Shown here in pieces: positions 5,014-6,693 of a stretch of DNA of 6,693 nucleotides. The notes under the pieces are model-generated. The model had not been told where the DNA came from. It searched no databases and saw only the letters and a list, made by a program, of their open reading frames with translations. Source of the DNA: Acidimicrobiia bacterium (lineage in GTDB: Bacteria > Actinomycetota > Acidimicrobiia > Spongiisociales > UBA5794); the NCBI GenBank assembly GCA_013695075.1, contig JACDBE010000055.1, forward strand, positions 1 through 6,693, in the 5' to 3' direction. The position numbers were made by a program, and so were the translations under genes. Each line of letters begins with the position of its first letter. The first letter of the stretch is position 1.

Positions 5014-6693
5014 CTACTTTCGCCCGATACCGCGTTCTTTGAGCTCCTGCAGGATGGCCTCGAGTGAGGCGTCCGCATTGAAGGAGGGGGCGGCCGGTGC
5101 TTCCTCCTCCTCGCGCTGAAACTCGCGAAGGCTGGGCCGGGGAGGCCGGCTCGACGGTTGCGGCTGCTGTTGCTGCTGCTGCGGGGTGCGCTCGGTCCAT
5201 TGCGACCGTTCCTCCCACTCGGGCAGCGCCTGCTTGATCGACAGGCTGACGCGGCGCCGGTCCATGTCGATCTCGGTGACCTTCACCCGGACCGGCTGTC
5301 CGATCGACAGCTCCAGTTCGGGGCTGGGGACGTGGTGGATTGCAATCTCGGAGACGTGCACCAGCCCTTCGACCCCGTCGCTGACCGAGACGAAGGCACC
5401 GAAGGGCACGGTCTTGGTGACCTCGCCATCGACGATGGCCCCGCTGACCACCTCGCGGGCGAACTTGTCCCAGGGGTCCTCCCTGGTCTGGCGGATGGAC
5501 AGCGATATCCGCTCGCGATCCCGGTCGACCTCGAGCACCTTGACCTGCACCTTGTCGCCGACGTTGACGATCTCGCTGGGGTGCGAGACGTGTTGCCAGG
5601 AGAGCTCGGACACGTGGACCAGGCCGTCCATACCGCCCAGGTCGACGAAGGCACCGAAGTTCACTACCGACGAGACCACCCCGTCACGGACGTCGCCCGG
5701 CTGCAGATCGCCGAGGAATGCCTGGCGCTGCTCGGCCTGGGCCTCCTCCAGGTATGCCCGGCGGGACAGCACCACGTTGTTGCGGTTCTTGTCGAGTTCG
5801 ATGACCTTGGCCTCGATGGTTTCGCCGACGAAGGGGTACAGGTCCCGCACCCGGCGCAGGTCGACCAGGGAGGCGGGTAGGAATCCACGCAGCCCAATGT
5901 CGACGATGAGACCGCCCTTCACCACCTCGATGACCGGACCGGTGACGGTGCCGCCGTCGATCATTACCTGCTCGATACGGCCCCAGGCCCGCTCGTACTG
6001 GGCCCGCTTCTTGGACAGCACCAGACGGCCGGATTCGTCCTCCTTCTGCAGGACCAGAGCCTCGATCTCGTCGCCGACGGAAACCACGTCTGCGGGGTTG
6101 GCGGTGTTGCGGATCGACAGCTCGTTGGCGGGCACCACGCCCTCTGACTTGTAGCCGATGTCGATCAACACCTCGTCGGGATCGACCCTCACCACCCGGC
6201 CGGCGACGATGTCACCCTCGCGGAACTCGAAGACGGTGCGATCGACGGCCTCGGCGAAGTCCTCGGCGGACAGGTCGTCCTCGACGTGGCCGATATCTCG
6301 TGGGGCGGTGATGGCCGGTCGCATCCCCCGATGCGGCTCGGCTGGGGGAGCTGCGTCGGTCGGTGTTTCGCCAGGTGCGGCGGCGTCGCTGGAAGCCTCG
6401 GAAGTGGCCGTGTCGCTCGGAGCCTCGGCAGTGGCGCGGTCGCTCGATGCCTCGCCACCGGTGGTTCCGTCGGAGGCTGTGCTGTCCGGCGCGGCCGGAT
6501 CCTGGACCACGATGGTGTCGCTGCCGGCGGAAGCGTGGCGTTCCTCGCTGGCGGCGGGGCCAGAGTCGGAAGCTATGGGCTCGCCACCAGCGGGAGCTGC
6601 GGGCCGGTCGACGGGAACGGCGGGCTCGCCGCTGTCGTCGGTCGGGGCGACGGGCAGGGTGTCGGCCGCCGCCTTTGCTGAGCCGTCGTCGGT
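5014..6693 (-). CDS. rpsA: 30S ribosomal protein S1, 5' end outside window
   Basis: S1 binds mRNA and helps the 30S subunit start translation. Residues are numbered from an in-frame GTG at 6510-6508. Four S1 domains occupy about 98-168, 185-252, 270-341 and 355-427, with signature stretches VIEVVKGGLIVDIGLRGFLP (193-212), NFGAFVDLGGMDGLVHVSEL (284-303) and PFGAFVSVSDGVEGLVHVSE (369-388). Four domains is the actinobacterial form. The frame stays open for 61 more codons to the window edge with no ATG; the GTG has no Shine-Dalgarno, and the same Ala/Ser/Asp/Pro-rich composition continues through it, so the real start is probably upstream. That gives a disordered N-terminus of at least about 140 residues before the first S1 domain. 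The C-terminal tail has a Gln6 run (444-449), an acidic/basic segment (463-470) and ends in a predicted helix, SLEAILQELKERGIGRK (482-498). The stop is TAG at 5016-5014. Confidence 0.95.
   Translation of the reverse strand, partial: TDDGSAKAAADTLPVAPTDDSGEPAVPVDRPAAPAGGEPIASDSGPAASEERHASAGSDTIVVQDPAAPDSTASDGTTGGEASSDRATAEAPSDTATSEASSDAAAPGETPTDAAPPAEPHRGMRPAITAPRDIGHVEDDLSAEDFAEAVDRTVFEFREGDIVAGRVVRVDPDEVLIDIGYKSEGVVPANELSIRNTANPADVVSVGDEIEALVLQKEDESGRLVLSKKRAQYERAWGRIEQVMIDGGTVTGPVIEVVKGGLIVDIGLRGFLPASLVDLRRVRDLYPFVGETIEAKVIELDKNRNNVVLSRRAYLEEAQAEQRQAFLGDLQPGDVRDGVVSSVVNFGAFVDLGGMDGLVHVSELSWQHVSHPSEIVNVGDKVQVKVLEVDRDRERISLSIRQTREDPWDKFAREVVSGAIVDGEVTKTVPFGAFVSVSDGVEGLVHVSEIAIHHVPSPELELSIGQPVRVKVTEIDMDRRRVSLSIKQALPEWEERSQWTERTPQQQQQQPQPSSRPPRPSLREFQREEEEAPAAPSFNADASLEAILQELKERGIGRK
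5164..5181 (-). repeat. CAG/CAA trinucleotide run encoding Gln6 in the S1 tail
   Basis: Six consecutive glutamine codons (five CAG, one CAA) encode residues 444-449 of S1, followed by P-Q-P. Slippage here would change the number of glutamines without breaking the frame. It sits in the flexible linker between the fourth S1 domain and the C-terminal helix. Confidence 0.8.
6373..6453 (-). repeat. 27-base (9-residue) tandem repeat in the rpsA N-terminal extension
   Basis: Three adjacent 27-base units encode EASSDRATA, EAPSDTATS and EASSDAAAP. A degenerate fourth unit, GETPTDAAP, follows at 6346-6372. The consensus is E-A-S/P-S-D-x-A-T/A-x. The units match at DNA level too, each of the three starting GAGGC with a shared CAGCGAC or GAGCGAC core, so they look like recent duplications rather than only amino-acid bias. 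The segment is acidic and predicted disordered. Confidence 0.75.

Noticed and set aside
3786..5042. Long plus-strand open frame of 418 codons opposite cpaB
   Set aside because: It lies antisense to cpaB, whose product has clear family motifs. The plus-strand product is Gly/His/Asp/Val-rich with no domain pattern, a usual result of high-GC codon bias. It also crosses the intergenic gap.
5158..6154. Overlapping plus-strand open frames opposite rpsA
   Set aside because: They are antisense to the S1 domains, and their compositions (Leu/Asp/His-rich and Ser/Thr/Arg-rich) are shadows of rpsA codon usage.
1..6693. tRNA, rRNA, riboswitch, IS element, att site or CRISPR array
   Set aside because: The window is almost wholly coding for six genes. 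I saw no cloverleaf, terminal inverted repeats, transposase motifs or spaced direct repeats.

Overview
The window is very GC-rich, gene-dense DNA. All six genes I support lie on the minus strand, so transcription runs from high to low coordinates. A four-S1-domain ribosomal protein S1 and a Tad/Flp pilus cluster with CpaB, CpaE, CpaF, TadB and TadC but no secretin gene point to a high-GC actinobacterium with a monoderm envelope. Acidimicrobiia or a related class is possible, but the sequence alone does not settle it.

Layout in transcription order. (1) 6693-5014 holds rpsA, open at its 5' end. It has a long disordered Ala/Ser/Asp/Pro-rich N-terminus with a 9-residue tandem repeat, four S1 domains, a polyglutamine tail and a short conserved-looking C-terminal helix. 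(2) 5013-4914 is a 100-base gap with a strong 9-bp GC hairpin and no U-tract. (3) 4913-3885 is cpaB. (4) 3895-2711 is cpaE, overlapping cpaB by 11 bases with a strong Shine-Dalgarno inside cpaB. (5) 2708-1353 is cpaF, starting with GTG two bases after cpaE. (6) 1356-340 is tadB, overlapping cpaF by the 4-base ATGA. (7) 326-1 is the first 108 codons of tadC, cut by the window edge. The tight spacing from cpaB to tadC indicates one operon.

How the genes work together: CpaF is the hexameric secretion ATPase that powers pilus assembly. TadB and TadC form the inner-membrane platform it acts on. CpaE is a MinD/ParA-type localisation ATPase with a degenerate receiver domain. CpaB is a membrane-anchored extracytoplasmic SAF-domain assembly factor. 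The Flp pilin, TadE/F pseudopilins and prepilin peptidase are not in the window and may lie beyond position 1. rpsA is a translation gene and has no obvious functional link to the pilus; it is probably only a neighbour.

I do not see a new biological system here. The second-look items are small: the S1 tail repeats, the intergenic hairpin, a four-codon minicistron bridging tadB and tadC, and a two-cysteine insertion in CpaB. There is no RNA gene, mobile element or CRISPR array. The only non-coding stretch over about 15 bases is the 100-base rpsA-cpaB gap.
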